Source: Diadema setosum
Taxonomy: Eukaryota > Echinodermata > Echinoidea > Diadematoida > Diadematidae
Assembly (NCBI GenBank): GCA_033980235.1
Contig: CM067064.1
Location: 6,748,501-6,812,500 of the forward strand
Length of the DNA stretch: 64,000 nucleotides
Direction: 5' to 3'
Part shown: positions 22,808-35,353 of the stretch, in pieces
Numbering within the stretch: the first letter of the stretch is position 1
Layout of the letters: each line of letters opens with the position of its first letter
Notes under the pieces: generated by a model
What the model was told of the DNA's origin: nothing
Seen by the model: the letters and a program-made list of their open reading frames with translations, nothing else
Database searches by the model: none
Position numbers and translations under genes: made by a program

Positions 22808-25800
22808 ATGGCTACTGAAGGCGTCTGGAAGCTTGCGTATGGGGGTGATGTCAACATTCTGAGGCACAAAGCAACAACTGATAAAAGTCTGCTCTCTAAA
22901 CTGGATGATGTATGTATCATGGCTGCACCACAGTGTGGTCCCATTCACTAAATTGCGTGTTGGCGCTATGCATGGCTAGTCTTTTGCGCAGCGAGGAGGC
23001 TTGTTGACCGACGAGTCTGTCTAATTCCGCGAAAAACTTCTCATTTATAATGATGACATGTGCTGGGTCAGTTTTTAAACTGACCCAGCAAATGTCATCA
23101 TTATAAAAGAGAAGTTTTTCGCGGAATTAGACAGACTCGTCGGTCAAGGAGGCTTGCAGCTGCATGCTTACAATGCATGCTGAACTGCGCTGTAGTAAAC
23201 TGTAGTGTAGGTTTAATAGCTGCATGCGCGAGCGTTACCCAGCAACGCACGGGGCGATACTATTGAGGGTTTTTTTTTTTTTTTTTCTTCATGTTAATAT
23301 CTTGTCGTACTTGGAATACCGATATTCTTGAGTCCAGTCATAATTTGACGGCCCTAGCCTAAGTTATTCATCTCATAACTTGATCTACAAATTACTCATA
23401 CCAGTACTCTGAGTATCTGAATGAAAGTTGAAGTGAAATTGCTGTTTCTGCCAAGCAAGTCAATCCGAGAGGATTTGTGTGTCATATGCCAATCCTGTCC
23501 ATGAATTGTAACTGCACCCAGGCCCCCTTCACGAATAAATGGGTAGGTTATGCAAATCTACCCAGAGAAGATTTTTGGTGTGTGTCTGTGTAAAAACAGT
23601 ATGGTAGCCCTACTACATATCGACCACCCTTTTTGAAACCTACTGCGTAGTTTTGGCGCACAGAACGCCAAGTACTCACTGCACTGCGCGAAGAGCACAT
23701 AAAAATGTATTGGCTTTGACCGTTGATGAGGATGTGTGGGAAAACTCGAAAATTCTCTGTTCATTAATGGTTTTAATCAAGGACAAAATTTCGAATGAAA
23801 ATTTCAACCGAATCACCATGTTATGTCAATGCATTTTCTAAAAAGCTTCGTACAACACGGTGTTGAATGCAACTTGGTTTGCGTGCATTGTCAATGCAAA
23901 AACAGCGGTCGATCTCAATAAGGAGCGGCACCGCGGGGAGCTGAAGAGAGGCCACTCAAGTTCGATGGCGATATTTTTGCACTGAAACTTTGAATTGAAA
24001 AGGGAACAACAGCATTTGATAGTGCTGGATTTTCTCAATCATGAAGGTCAAGTGTTTATGTGAATTTCAGTGTTAAATATTCTTATCAAGCAAATAAAAA
24101 TTAGGCGGTCGATGAGTAGTAGCTAGGTCCAACCATACCCCTTGCTTTCTCCTGCAGTTTTATTGCCCGCAGCAAGGAATTCTGTTGTCCCGACATTGTC
24201 CAAATGTTTTTCAGGGTAAGGTCTGTTAAAACAGGGCTTGAGTCTTTACTAGTACCGGTAGTCATGAAATTTGATTATACCTACACAACATTTAACAAGT
24301 CAAAATTTGTTCTTTTGTATTGCAGAATGAGAGAATGCCCCTCCATTGGGCAGCCTCAGGAGCCAAGTTTGAGGTGGTCGAGTTTCTTTTGGAGAAGGGT
24401 GTTCCTGTAAATGTTGTTGATGATGTAAGTCACATTTCCAGAGTACCATCACAAAAAACAACAAGAATTTATGATGTTGAAATGTCATTCTTAGATGGAA
24501 GGCTGCTTGTAATGACCTTACAATCACTTTTCTTGGTCACAAGTCCCTGATTCAAAGAGGATATTTATATGACAGTTGCAATCAATGTTGTATTGTCACT
24601 TTCCATCAGGTAACCCAAGGAAGTGTGATATTTAGTTTATCCCCTGAAAGTGATATCCCAGTGAAAGTATGTTTCATTATTAAAACTTCAAAAATTCATA
24701 ACTTTTGAATGGATAGTCCGATTTTCCTCAAACTTTCAATGATGTGTTCTACTAATATTGTTACATTCTCTCAATCCTTATGTTAATGAAGGTGAACTTG
24801 TCCTTTAAATTCAAATGTATAAAGAACATCTACAGCATTTCTTGGCTGATATACCTGCTATGCATCTTTGATTGGCAGTACCAAGTCTTTTTTCTATCAA
24901 ATCAGCATTGATAATTCCATATGCTTGACTAGGATAAGCGCTGTATTCTCTGATTTTAAATTGATATGTATGCTTCTATAGTGATCATGATAAAAGTTAG
25001 ACTTTAAAAGATTATTTATCAAATTCATTCGCTGATGTTGCAGGGATCAGTTATCATGAAAAGCACTTAAAGGTAACCATTTTTATTCGGTTGTAGGGAG
25101 AATCACCAGAACAATAAGTTTTCTGTATGTGCAATTTTTTTCTCCATGGTAACCTGGGATGAAATTCAGTCTGGCTGGAGTCCTCTGCACATCGCAGCTT
25201 CTGTTGGTCATGCAGGTATCGTCTCCGCTCTGATTGGTCAGAAGGCAGAAATCAACGTAGTCAACCACACAGGCCAAACGCCACTGCACTACGCCTGTTC
25301 AAGGGACAGGATTGAAGTAAGATCTTGCTGCAGTTTGACAGATGATTGAAATGTGCATGCATACTGAATGCATGCTAATTTAGTAATACTTTGAATGTAG
25401 TCTGCATGTGTTTGTTGTTTTTATGTTGCACAAGCTCTTGTGTGTGTGTGTCATGAGGAACAACCATTGTAAAGTTATACTTGTAATTTGATGATGTCAG
25501 TGAAACTGTGATATTAAATTATGTGAAGTTATGCGAGTATCATTCTATCTCCATCTGTATTCAGGTGGCAGAACTCCTCCTTGACAATGGTGCAGATCCG
25601 AGCATCAGCGATGGAAACGGGGCCACACCCCTCCATCGTGCGTCCTCGAAGGGGAATCTGGAGATTGTCAAGCTTCTTCTGCAGTTCAACTGCCGAGTGG
25701 ATGCCACAGACAAACAGGGAAACACTCCTCTGTGAGTTTTTTTTTGTCCATTATATTTCTTTTTACTTGAATGTGTGTATTCTTTTTGATCTCACCTATA

Positions 25801-27311
25801 AGTCTAAGTACTAAAAATAAACCCTCAAGGGTCAGTGACCTACAACTTGAAGGTGTTTCGTGCTTGTCATACTGATTGTATATCAGTGTAATTCAATCCA
25901 TTTGAACTGATGAGACAAAATACAGAAGTACACAAATCAAATACCAAATTTTGAAACTAATTAATATTACAATAATCATTCACATTCAAACTAAAGAGGG
26001 CATTGTTGAGCCTTTGCTACTCTCAGCAAATGCAACACTCCTGGCATGTACAAACTTGTGTTTATATCTGCATTTATTGTTGGTATATTTGGTCTTCTAA
26101 AAATAGTTATTTGTAACTTTCTCCAATCAAATCTACTATGGTAGATTTGGCTCTACTGCCAATAAGGACTCACAAGACAGTGTTGCTTGTGATTGAATTG
26201 ATCGTAATGGCACTGTCAAAATGAGAAACAAATATTTTTCCTCCCAGAAAGAAACTGCTGGATGCAATATACAATTCAGTTGTGAAGTAAATTTTGCAGC
26301 ATTTGTATATGTAATACTATTATGCTAATTAATGAAGATTATTTAAATTTTACTTTATGAGTTTGAAAAGATCAATATCAGCTGTCAAACATTAATTGGA
26401 ATTGTTCATATTGATAAAGAAGGTGTAATTAAAGTGTTTGAAATTGATTTTTTTTTAATCTTTTCTATTGTTAATATCTCTGTCCTCTTTAAGTCACTTG
26501 GCATGTGAGGAAGAACGGAAAGAAGCAGCCACCACATTAGTAGAACATGGAGCAAGTTTAGACATCTTAAACAAGGTTTGTACTCATATACTCTAAAACA
26601 AGGAATGTTTGTGAGCATGTTACTTTTGCCAATTTCATGAAAGCCAACATTCACCAAATTGAAAGGCTTGCAAGAGTTTTTGTCCACATTGAATGCATTG
26701 AATGCCAGAGAAAATTCACAGAAATTTTAGGCTGCAAAAATGGCCATCGGCTCCAATTTGCGAAAATTTCATGTTGCGAATATATCTTGTTTTACAGTTA
26801 CTTGAATAGAGGTGTCCCTAAAAAAGAAATGGTAAAAAGAACTCTTACATGTTTTCTTTTTTCTTTTTTACTATCTTACATAGTCATCCTGAATGAAATC
26901 AGATAAAAACTTTCAGCAACCCTAATGATTAGTGGATACTGACTGTAATTGAGCCTGTAAAATCCCCTTGTTTTGTCATGAAAGCTGGGATGAATTTTTG
27001 TGTTTTTAAGTATGGGGGAAAAAGAGTTAATTGCATTGAGAGATCCCCAAACCTACACTTTATGAGGTCAGTGTTGGTCAGCTTGCTAGAATTACCTAAA
27101 CTTTCTGTCTTCATTTTTTCAGTTAAAAAGCAAAGGAAATGGTTTTAGTGAGAACATTTTCAGTAAAATTCATATAAATGATCAACATTGTCTTGGTTTC
27201 GATTATCTGGATCAGAGCTTTTGTGCACTTTTTTTTTTCCAGGAAGAGAAGTCACCCCTTTCTCTTGCACCATCAGGATTGGCAAGAACGCTTCAAAGAC
27301 TGAAAGAATAG
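22808..27311 (+). CDS. PSMD10: PSMD10 (gankyrin), ankyrin-repeat 26S proteasome assembly chaperone
   Basis: Complete gene, 221 aa, six exons: 22808-22909, 24326-24424, 25170-25316, 25565-25731, 26494-26575 and 27243-27311 (TAG). All junctions are GT-AG and in phase. Human gankyrin is 226 aa. Ankyrin repeats start at about residues 37 ([19 protein letters not shown]), 70 (SPLHIAAS), 103 (TPLHYACS), 136 (TPLHRASS) and 169 (TPLHLACE), with a C-terminal half-repeat to residue 221. The LxCxE pocket-protein binding motif of the family is kept as LACEE (174-178). The known role is as a chaperone for the Rpt3 base subunit in proteasome assembly, with Rb/MDM2-linked roles in mammals. The start sits in a strong context (CACCATGG). 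Introns contain several MITEs, including a 143-bp palindrome in intron 1. Confidence 0.95.
23004..23146. mobile_element. 143-bp palindromic element with 10-bp target duplication, PSMD10 intron 1
   Basis: The sequence reads TGACCGACGAGTCTGTC... and returns as its inverse almost perfectly, with the centre at TTTTTAAA. The decamer AGGAGGCTTG flanks it on both sides (22994-23003, 23147-23156). A 9-10 bp duplication fits Mutator-like elements. The small number of differences between arms indicates a young insertion or frequent arm correction. Confidence 0.8.
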
Positions 27312-27342
27312 CGCCCTCATCAACAGTAATTACAATGTCGAC

Positions 27343-27348
27343 AATAAA
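27343..27348 (+). terminator. Candidate poly(A) signal of PSMD10
   Basis: AATAAA 32 bases after the stop codon. It would give a very short 3' UTR; more distal signals cannot be excluded. Confidence 0.4.
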
Positions 27349-27725
27349 CAAAGAATATGTGGTCATGCGACTTAGAGACACAATGCAAACTTACAATGCA
27401 TGTTTCTTTTTACTGTAAGACATATCAGTCATATGTCGGTTCAAGTTACTTTTTAGGATTGCAGGGGTGTCCATCTTTCAGTCGTGAGAGTATCAGTTTA
27501 CATGCTTGTTACATATGTTTGTATAAAGTTAAACTGTCATGTAATTTGTACATCTACTTTTCATACAGATATTTTGCCATGACAGTAATTGACACCATAT
27601 CTTTTCATTGAATCCGTCTGATAAAAAAGAATGAAAACATTTGACCACTCGCCATGAAAGCCTGATAAAGTTACCTAAGATTGATTTCCTGATTTTCCTT
27701 GTTTTCATGGTATATCTGGCAGATT

Positions 27726-28260
27726 AAAGGGGAATTCTGAACCAGCTGAAAATCACTCTGAAAAGGAAGATGTTTTCTCAAAAACAGCAGTGAAATTTCT
27801 AACAAAATCAAAGTGTCAAAGTTATGAAGTTTAAAGATTTGCTAATTTTTGTGAAAAATGTCCTCAAACGGTTGGCGCGAATAAGGCATGAATATGCAAA
27901 TGAGTGAGCTGATATTGCCATCACATATTTTGTACAAAATAATGACAAAAAAAAAAAATTCAATTGTGCTACAAGAGTGTAAAACATAATGCTAGTCCTG
28001 ACTGAATTATCTTCAAAATAATGATCAGTTCAATTAATTTTGATTTGAGACTGGGGCGCAATTTTGTTTGAATGTTTGAATTAGGAAATTTCGAGATTTA
28101 TTTACAAACTATATGGCAAGATGTGAGATGATAACATAATCAACTCACTGTTTGCATATTCATGTTGAGTGTATCAGAACCGTTTTGTGAAACAGTGAAA
28201 CTTTACAAATTCATAATTTCCTTATACATGTTCTATCTTATCAGATTTCAATCAATTTTT
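27726..28260. repeat. Dispersed repeat copy (ATGCAAATGAGTGAGCTGAT family)
   Basis: Begins TTAAAGGGGAATTCTGAACC. Contains TGAATATGCAAATGAGTGAG and, inverted, CATAATCAACTCACTG...TTTGCATATTCATG, and shares wording with about 1640-2000 and 38190-38760 (both carry CAACTCACTCATTTG-type phrases). No coding signal. Confidence 0.5.
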
Positions 28261-28840
28261 TTACTGTTGTGCTTGTAAGATTTTACTCTTCCTTTCAGAC
28301 TAACACTTAATGCATCTGAAATAGCCCTTAAAACTTATTCTGCATGTTATGATTTTGTTGTTGTTGTTAAGGGGGGGGGATTGATTGTGCATAATTTGGT
28401 ATCATCTCTTGATGAACATTAGCCACTCAGACCAGATCTGTTAAATAAATGTAAATACTGTGTAGACAAATTTTCTGTATGTAATTTGTGTCTTGTAGTT
28501 TTTCTTTGAAATGTGTATCCATGTCTTCACATTAAATTTTTCATATGTGCAAAGCAAATGTGCACACTGTGCGTTTATGTGTGTGTGTGTATAAAACAAT
28601 TTCAATACATGTAGCATAGTGAAATCATTAGGTGTGACAAGTTTGTGCAACTCTGCTGTAATGAAGAATCTGCCAGATTTCCCAAATACATGTATGTCGC
28701 TCTGGTTATACACGTAATGTAATAAATGTACCAGATTTTGTGAAAGTTTCATGCTTTGAATATTTCTGGTTTTACAGTAAGCTCTATACAATTGAATATA
28801 TAATGTATATACAATGTACATACATTGTATGTGTATAATA

Positions 28841-28846
28841 TATATA

Positions 28847-28893
<47 letters not shown>
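28841..28893. repeat. (TA)n microsatellite, left of palindrome
   Basis: Alternating TA with one early interruption. It directly abuts the palindrome at 28894. Confidence 0.9.
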
Positions 28894-28895
<2 letters not shown>

Positions 28896-29111
28896 ATAAT
28901 AAAGTCACAACATAGGAATGCAGGGAATGCATTAATAACCAATCTTGATTTAATGAATAATCCGAATTTTCAATGAACCTTCCTCTTCTTCAGGGATGAC
29001 AGTGCGAATCCCTGAAGAAGAGGAAGGTTCCTCGAAAATTCGGATTATTCATTAAATCAAGATTGGCTATTAATGCATTCCCTGCATTCCTATGTTGTGA
29101 CTTTATTATTG
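28894..29111. repeat. 218-bp palindrome bounded by (TA)n, with hammerhead-like core words
   Basis: CAATAATAAAGTCACAAC... at the left returns as ...GTTGTGACTTTATTATTG at the right, with few mismatches and a 12-base spacer (TGACAGTGCGAA). Each half ends outward in a long TA array (left 28841-28893, right about 29149-29200). The right half contains CTGAAGA, a 6-bp stem GAGGAA/TTCCTC and then GAAA (29012-29037), the order of a hammerhead ribozyme core with one extra A. Such cores are known in Penelope-like retroelements; identification here is tentative. Confidence 0.7.
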
Positions 29112-29144
29112 CTATTTCTAGTACTGCCAATACGCGGAACAACT

Positions 29145-29148
<4 letters not shown>

Positions 29149-29200
<52 letters not shown>
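29149..29200. repeat. (TA)n microsatellite, right of palindrome
   Basis: Long TA run followed by (CA)n and TA/TATG-rich DNA to about 29360, including a (TATG)n stretch near 29337-29360. Confidence 0.9.
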
Positions 29201-29208
<8 letters not shown>

Positions 29209-29449
29209 TATATACACACACACACACACACATATATATATTTATGTATAGATATAGATACACATACATTGTATAACATCTTATAACTACATGTATATGA
29301 TTTTTTATATCCTAATACACACTTTGTGTATGTGTCTGTATGTATGTATGTATGTATTTATGTATGGTAAATTATGGTAGAGTGGATATGCCCTCTTTTG
29401 AACCCTCATATTAGAGTGGTTATATATTTTCGATCCCCTATATCCTTTT

Positions 29450-30640
29450 TCACCTCTGACGTTGATTCACGCGACTGTCGTCTGTTAATGTTGTGTCAGT
29501 GAGACGGTTGCGAGGATCGAGTCTTACTTTGAAATTCTTCAACTTTCTACACTTGCAATCAGACATGGCACTTAGGAGAAGCAATTCTCTATTAGTCATC
29601 ATCAAGCACTGTGGTGAAAGTTCCTCCAATGTCGTGACCAGCGGGAATGATGCGTTTACACCATCGTTCCCGGCGAGCACGTCAGTCTCTTTTCACTGAG
29701 GCCGCCGTTGACAAAACGGAATGAACATGAGACAACTAGATGGGACGAGATGGGGGATAATGTGACAGACCATGATTGCCGTGGATGCCGTTTCAGATTT
29801 TTCAACTGTCAAAAAAAAAAAAAAAAAAAAAAATGTCACGGCTGTCCCGGTGCTATTGAGAACCATTGTAGACCGTATTAGAACGGGTTGAACGCAACAA
29901 AGCGTGACACTGACAGCAGGTAACAAATCTTCCGTAGTGGCATGCGACGGAAAATATTGTGCAGTCTAGCCTAACCAGACGCTGTGAAAAAAAACCAAAC
30001 AAACAAACAAAACCGGTGTCTGATAGCTACAGGTACGGATGTTCACCGGTGCGAGATCTGAAACTAGTATTAAAGATATAATACGGCGGCAAAGCAGGAG
30101 AATAATGATATCCCATCTGCCGCGACGCAATATACTTAGCGGGCAAACGGGGCTGCCGTGGAACATGGTGTGAACGTACCAGAACATGGTATAAACGCAG
30201 GAGAAGCACCATGCTCAGCAACGCTAAATGGCTGGGATGATGCTTGTGTTCTGTCATTGTTACAAGGTCACTTATACCCCCTCCAACCTTCATGATATAC
30301 GTTGACCCATAAATCTGAAGATAATATTATGATGTCACCTATAATGCGAAAGAGCAATAATGAAGATAATAAAAATCACCTTCATGCTTTACGCATTATT
30401 TCATGATTTAAGTTATTTCATGTTCAGCTTGCCGCATGTAATCGCGTCAATGAATGTTGTTGTTGTTATTTTAATTTTTAAGGCGCGATTCATTCAGTTG
30501 TGAATATTTATTCTGCGCCTAATTATCTACTGAACATTTAATACTGGTATCTTCTTTTCATTTAAAAACAATTCAAATCAATAAGGGAGAAAAAACTACG
30601 CTGCAATATTGCTGAAATTTCGGAGATTTTGTACAGACTG
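29450..30640. other. Gene-free segment with mixed composition
   Basis: No convincing exon. There is a long A-run at 29811-29832, CG-containing DNA at 29460-29700 and 30030-30180, and ordinary AT-rich DNA beyond. Minus-strand frames of 73-88 codons here lack recognisable content. Confidence 0.35.
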
Positions 30641-30649
30641 TTATCACCT

Positions 30650-30850
30650 GTCACGGACCGTTTTCACGTATATTCTGATCAGTCCGCCAACTGTGCGACC
30701 TGCGCCTGCGATCTGGCGCGAGTTGATAGATCGCACCAGATCGCACAAGATCACCGCGAGTTAGCGCGATCTCTTCTGTGCCCACTGTGTGACCTCTTTT
30801 AATTCGGTGCCCACTGCGTGACCTCTTCGCGATCGCACGGCGACTTCCCT
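30650..30850. repeat. GCGATC/GCGACC-rich repeat, first of several
   Basis: Words such as GTGCGACCTG, GATCGCACCAGATCGCAC and CCCACTGTGTGACCTC are iterated. The same vocabulary recurs at 38830-39310, 40010-40110 and 45715-45790. Confidence 0.5.
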
Positions 30851-31104
30851 GGGAAATGTCTTTTGACCTATTTCCTTCCACGCATGCGTGCATGGTCGAA
30901 GAATATGCGAATTGCGCATTCTTCCGCACACCGAACTTGGCGTGTGTCCAATGAGGGAGCGCGATAATGGCTTTTCATCGAAGATAAACCGTCTGTGTAA
31001 TTTATCACAATTTATAATGGATGTTTCTTTTCCAACTGCCTAGTAACGAAACATTAACCTATCATTCACCTGCTCCCTCTCAATGAGGGAGAAATGAGCC
31101 AGTT

Positions 31105-31605
31105 TAGTCTGACTTCCAGACCGTCCGTTTGTACTAATTTCCTTCCCAGAATATTAACGCCCTCAAACGACCAAAAAAAAAAAAAAAAAAAATATCGGGT
31201 TCAAGGGCAGCGACTTCGCAGCGGAGGCACATTTCGTGAGAGGAGTACAATAATAATAATAATAATAATACAGGGTACTTATAATGCGCCAGTTCCACAT
31301 AGTTAACGTGCTCAAGGCGCAGTAGAAGAAGTAAGTTATGAAATACAAAAATCCTTATACAAACATGCACATGAAAATGAATGACACAATAATGATAATG
31401 AAAAAAAAAATATACATCATGATATACAATTCTACTGGAAAATGGTCATGAACAAATGAGTCTTGAGGGCAACTTTAAAAGAGTCAACATTCGAAATGTG
31501 ACGGATAGCTTGAGGCAACTGATTCCACAGGTAAGGTCCAGCATGTGCAAACGACCGATCCCCCCATGATTTCTTCAAGTGGCAAGGGGTCTGGAAACCA
31601 GACTA
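31105..31605. mobile_element. TAGTCTGG-TIR element with nested GCGCC-repeat insertion
   Basis: Left end TAGTCTGACTTCCAGACC, right end GGTCTGGAAACCAGACTA. The same ends bound a 193-bp element at 56886-57078, so the extra roughly 310 bp here (31245-31560) is a nested insertion. It starts with (AAT)n and continues ACAGGGTACTTATAATGCGCC, the look of a dispersed SINE-like or LINE-tail repeat of marine invertebrates. Confidence 0.6.
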
Positions 31606-31664
31606 GAGCCAGTTCGGTGTTAGTTCATGGGCACATTTACGTATGGATGACATTTCTTTTTTTT

Positions 31665-31696
<32 letters not shown>

Positions 31697-31900
31697 TTTC
31701 TCTCAGTCGGTTAGGGGCGCTACTCGTTTTCAGAGCGACATAATGCATAAGATATATGTAACAATTTATGGGATTCATGCAGGCGCGCCGGAAGCAGTTT
31801 TGGATTGGGGGGGGGGGGGGGCAAACATTGGAGGGGGCTCAAGATTAGACCATGCATATGTTACACAATATACACATACACACACACACGCACACACATC

Positions 31901-31941
<41 letters not shown>

Positions 31942-31944
<3 letters not shown>

Positions 31945-33910
31945 GCAATCCCACAATAACTATTCCCTTTTCCACTTTTGATATTTGAGCTTTGATGATA
32001 AAAGTAATTCAGATTTGCCTCCTTATGTTTATATATTTTCTTGAAAAGAATAAGTGTGAGAGATAGTATAGATAACATTGAGTTCATTCAATGGGCGGAT
32101 TTTTTTGTTATATCACATTAAACGTCAATTTAGACAGTAAAACAGGCATAGAAAACGGGACATTTTAAGTATCAGAAATCTAAACAGTAATCTAAAAAAA
32201 AATTAGCAATGAAACTGAATCCAGAACAGTTCCATTGTACAATCTACATCAGATTTGAAATAAGAAATGTCTCTACCTTTCAGATTTACTTCATTTATTA
32301 AATGAAAATGGATTTCAGTTATAGCCTGTATGATTGTAGGCATGTCTGTCCATCCCGTTACATACCTTCACCTGTTAATTTCTTTTGTTCCCAGTAGGCA
32401 GAAAGAGAGTTTTGGTGATTAAGTAGTTTCATTACGGGATAAGTTGAAATGTTTTAACCAAAACTAGCTTAGCTTGAAAGCAAATTTAATGCAATTGGCA
32501 ATCAAACTTAAGTGTTGCTTTGTCTGTCCACTTTTTGAAGGTATGTAACAGATTTTAAGGAGACTCATTTTTTGAAAAATAAGCCATATCAGTGCAGTTG
32601 CTTGGATTCATAAGACATGCCAGGCCAGCATCTACATAATCAGTATACTTCCACTCCCTAGGGAAGTCCCACAAGTTTCTGCCGTGACTTGACAGTAGCC
32701 AAAAACTTGTCTGTCCACTTTGTTACATACCTTCACCAGTGTTTGTACCTTCATTGAATATAAAATTTAATAAAAAATACAGAAAGATGAGTCATCAAGG
32801 TTTATGGCCTCAGAAAGACATCATATACTAACAATGTCTGAAATCACTTTCCTTTGTGGATCATTCAAAAATATGTGTGAATTAATTTTTTCGTGTGTGG
32901 ACAGACAACCTGTACAGTAAACGCATGTGTCTGTCCATGTTCGTACCTTCCTTGACAGATGATGGTGACATCTTTCTAGTAATAGAATTAAACATGATCT
33001 GGATACTTTTATTTCATGTCATACACTATTTTTATTAGCAGATTAGAGAGCTCAGATGGTTTTAATAAGAAATTTTGGATGATTCCACATGTGAAGGTAC
33101 GAACATGGACAGACGAAGGTATGAACATGGACAGACGTCTGTCCATGTTCGTACCTTCAAGATCAGATTCCCCTCATGATTATTGTCCTTCAGGTGATGT
33201 AATTTTACATGGTCAAAATAATTTCATTTCATGTAATAATTTTTTTCCATTAGCAGATCAGAGCATACAGATGTCTCTTGTTAGAAATTTTGAACCATTA
33301 CACAAGTGAAGGTACGAACATGGACAGACGTCTGTCCATGTTTGTACCTTCAATGACACAAGCTCCCTGACCACATGGTTAACATTGTGTTGTAACTTTA
33401 AACAATTGTATTTCTATGAAGAGCATTTACTTTAAGTAATTCATACACAGTATAAAAAGTAACAAAAGTTGTTTTGAAAGGCCCTTGCTTTCCACATTGG
33501 CTTAATAGAGAATTTAAACTAAACATGTAAATAATGTTATGACTAATCAATGTTAACATTTCACAATATTTCATAAAATAATGTACATACCCCGGAAATA
33601 TTCAACTTTGCTTTCATTGTGCATGGTACCTGAAAATATTAATTACAGCTTCTTTCAAATTATGAATAAGATATACTGCTGAAGGGGACCAATGTCTGTC
33701 CATGTTACATACCTCCACTTTTGTGAACATGATGATCCAAGGTCCAGTAGAAAGAAAAGGTGGTCCTAACTATGTCTTATCTTTTCACATTTTGATTATG
33801 GCAGAACACATATTTCGCTACATGAAAATAATAAAATGGCATTTAATTAGCAAAACTTAATTTGCAGCCAGAATGTCCCGTTTATGAGCCCCACTTATTG
33901 TGAGATTGCC

Positions 33911-33913
<3 letters not shown>
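31942..33913. mobile_element. 1.97-kb TIR element with iterated internal motif, nested in a (TA)n array
   Basis: The left end TGGGCAATCCCACAATAA and right end (inverted TGTGGGCAATCTCACAATAA) match at 17-18 positions. (TA)n lies on both sides, and the sister element at 35664-37199 has an uninterrupted (TA)n at the corresponding place, proving insertion. The interior has no long open frame. It carries at least nine copies, in both directions, of GTCTGTCCATGTT followed by (C/A)GTACCTTC or TACATACCTTC, including two 44-bp palindromes (33115-33158, 33308-33351) centred on GACGTC. Confidence 0.7.
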
Positions 33914-33960
<47 letters not shown>

Positions 33961-34199
33961 GGCGTACGGTGGGTCGAAACATGGGGGGAACCATAAAGTA
34001 ATTTTGACGGTCTGTATGCTTGTGCGTGTGTGCGTGACATGAGCAATAATGGGACTACAATACATTACGGAATGTGATACATTCAACAACGCAGTCATTG
34101 AGGAACATTGTAAGTTTTCCTTACGTGGATTATGGAATGACGGTGTGAAACGATCGACAAATTATATACTGTCAGCAACATAAGGTGAATGGCATAACA

Positions 34200-34900
34200 A
34201 TAAAATGCGAGCGAGCGAAGCGAGCGAGCTTGAAAATTTTGATATTCTACAGTTCCAAAACTGGAGTTTTAATTGAAGCTACATATTTCGCTTTGAAATA
34301 ATGGGGGCGCATCGGGCGCAACTGCTGGCAATTATTGGCAGCAACATTAGGAGAATGGCATAACGATTCAATGCGAGCGAGCGAAGCGAGCTGAAGCTTG
34401 AAAATTTTGACATTCTACAGTCCCAAAACTGGGGTTTGTAGCTTTTTCTTTCACTTTGGAAATTAATGGGGCGGCGCATCGGGCGCAACTGCTGGCAATT
34501 ACTGGCAGCAACATTAGGAGAATGGCATATATCACGATTCAATGCGAGCGAGCAAAGCGAGCGAGCTTGAGAATTTTGACATTTTACAGTCCAAAAACTC
34601 CCGTTTGTAGCTATATCTTTCGCTTTGGAAATTAAGGGGGGGGGCATCGGACGCAACTGCTGGCAATTACTGGCAGCAACATTAGGAGAGTGGCACAACG
34701 ATTCAATGCGAGCGAGCGAAGCGAGCGAGCTTGAAAATTTTCACATTCTAGAGTCCAACAACTGGCGTCGTAGCTATGTTTTTCGCTTTAGAAATTTTCG
34801 CTTTAGAAAATTTAGAAATTAAGGGGGCGGCGCACCGGGCTCAACTGCTGGATGCGAGCGAGCAAAGCGAGCGAGCTTGAAAATTTTGACATTTTACAGT
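34200..34900. repeat. Tandem about 160-bp units with GCGAGCGAAGCGAGC
   Basis: Five imperfect units in the left element, each starting near GCGAGCGAGCGAAGCGAGC at about 34208, 34373, 34542, 34707 and 34855. The mirror array is at 35925-36750. Confidence 0.75.
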
Positions 34901-35353
34901 CCAAAAGCTGCCGTTGTGGCCATATTTTTCCCTTTTATACATATTTATTTTATTTTCTTTGTTTATTCATTTATTTTTATTATCATTATTATTATTATTA
35001 TTTTTTATTTTATTTTTTTATTTTCTTATTTTTTTTTTTTTTTTGGGGGGGGGGGGCAAAAATGCGTTTTGCCCCCCCCCCCCCATTTTTTGGATTGGGG
35101 GGGGGGGGGGGGCGGCCGCCCCCCCTGCCCCCCCCCCCCCCCCCCACTTCCGGCGCCTATGGATTCATGAGTCCTGTTCAAACGAAGAATGAACTTGCGT
35201 AGACCATAGCATATAACCAGAATGATCCGTCAATTAACACTTGTGAAAGCATCCATTTCATTACTTTGCATTGCATGGATTAACAATCTCTTTCTATTAT
35301 ATTGCCAAATACTATAGTACCACTTTCGCTGTCAGGTGGATGTACTGGCGGGT

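Larger units (their letters stand above)
31782..35157. mobile_element. GGCGCGCCGGAAG element, left copy (contains a 2-kb nested insertion)
   Basis: Bounded by GGCGCGCCGGAAGC at the left and CTTCCGGCGCC at the right, both followed inward by long G/C homopolymers. Inside lie (CA)n and (TA)n, a unique stretch (GTGGGTCGAAACATGG...) and at 34200-34900 about five 150-175 bp tandem units, each with GCGAGCGAAGCGAGCGAGC, AAAATTTTGACATTCTACAG and CTGGCAATTACTGGCAGC. It is inverted relative to 35664-37199. The near-match ATGG(G)ATTCATG next to both ends may be a degraded target duplication. Confidence 0.65.

Noticed and set aside
28441..28932. 163-codon minus-strand frame with (YI)n tract
   Set aside because: The length comes from the open reading of a (TA)n array and the adjacent palindrome.
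29450..29700. Possible first exon because of CG content
   Set aside because: Frames on both strands are equally open and no donor or homologous protein sequence is apparent.
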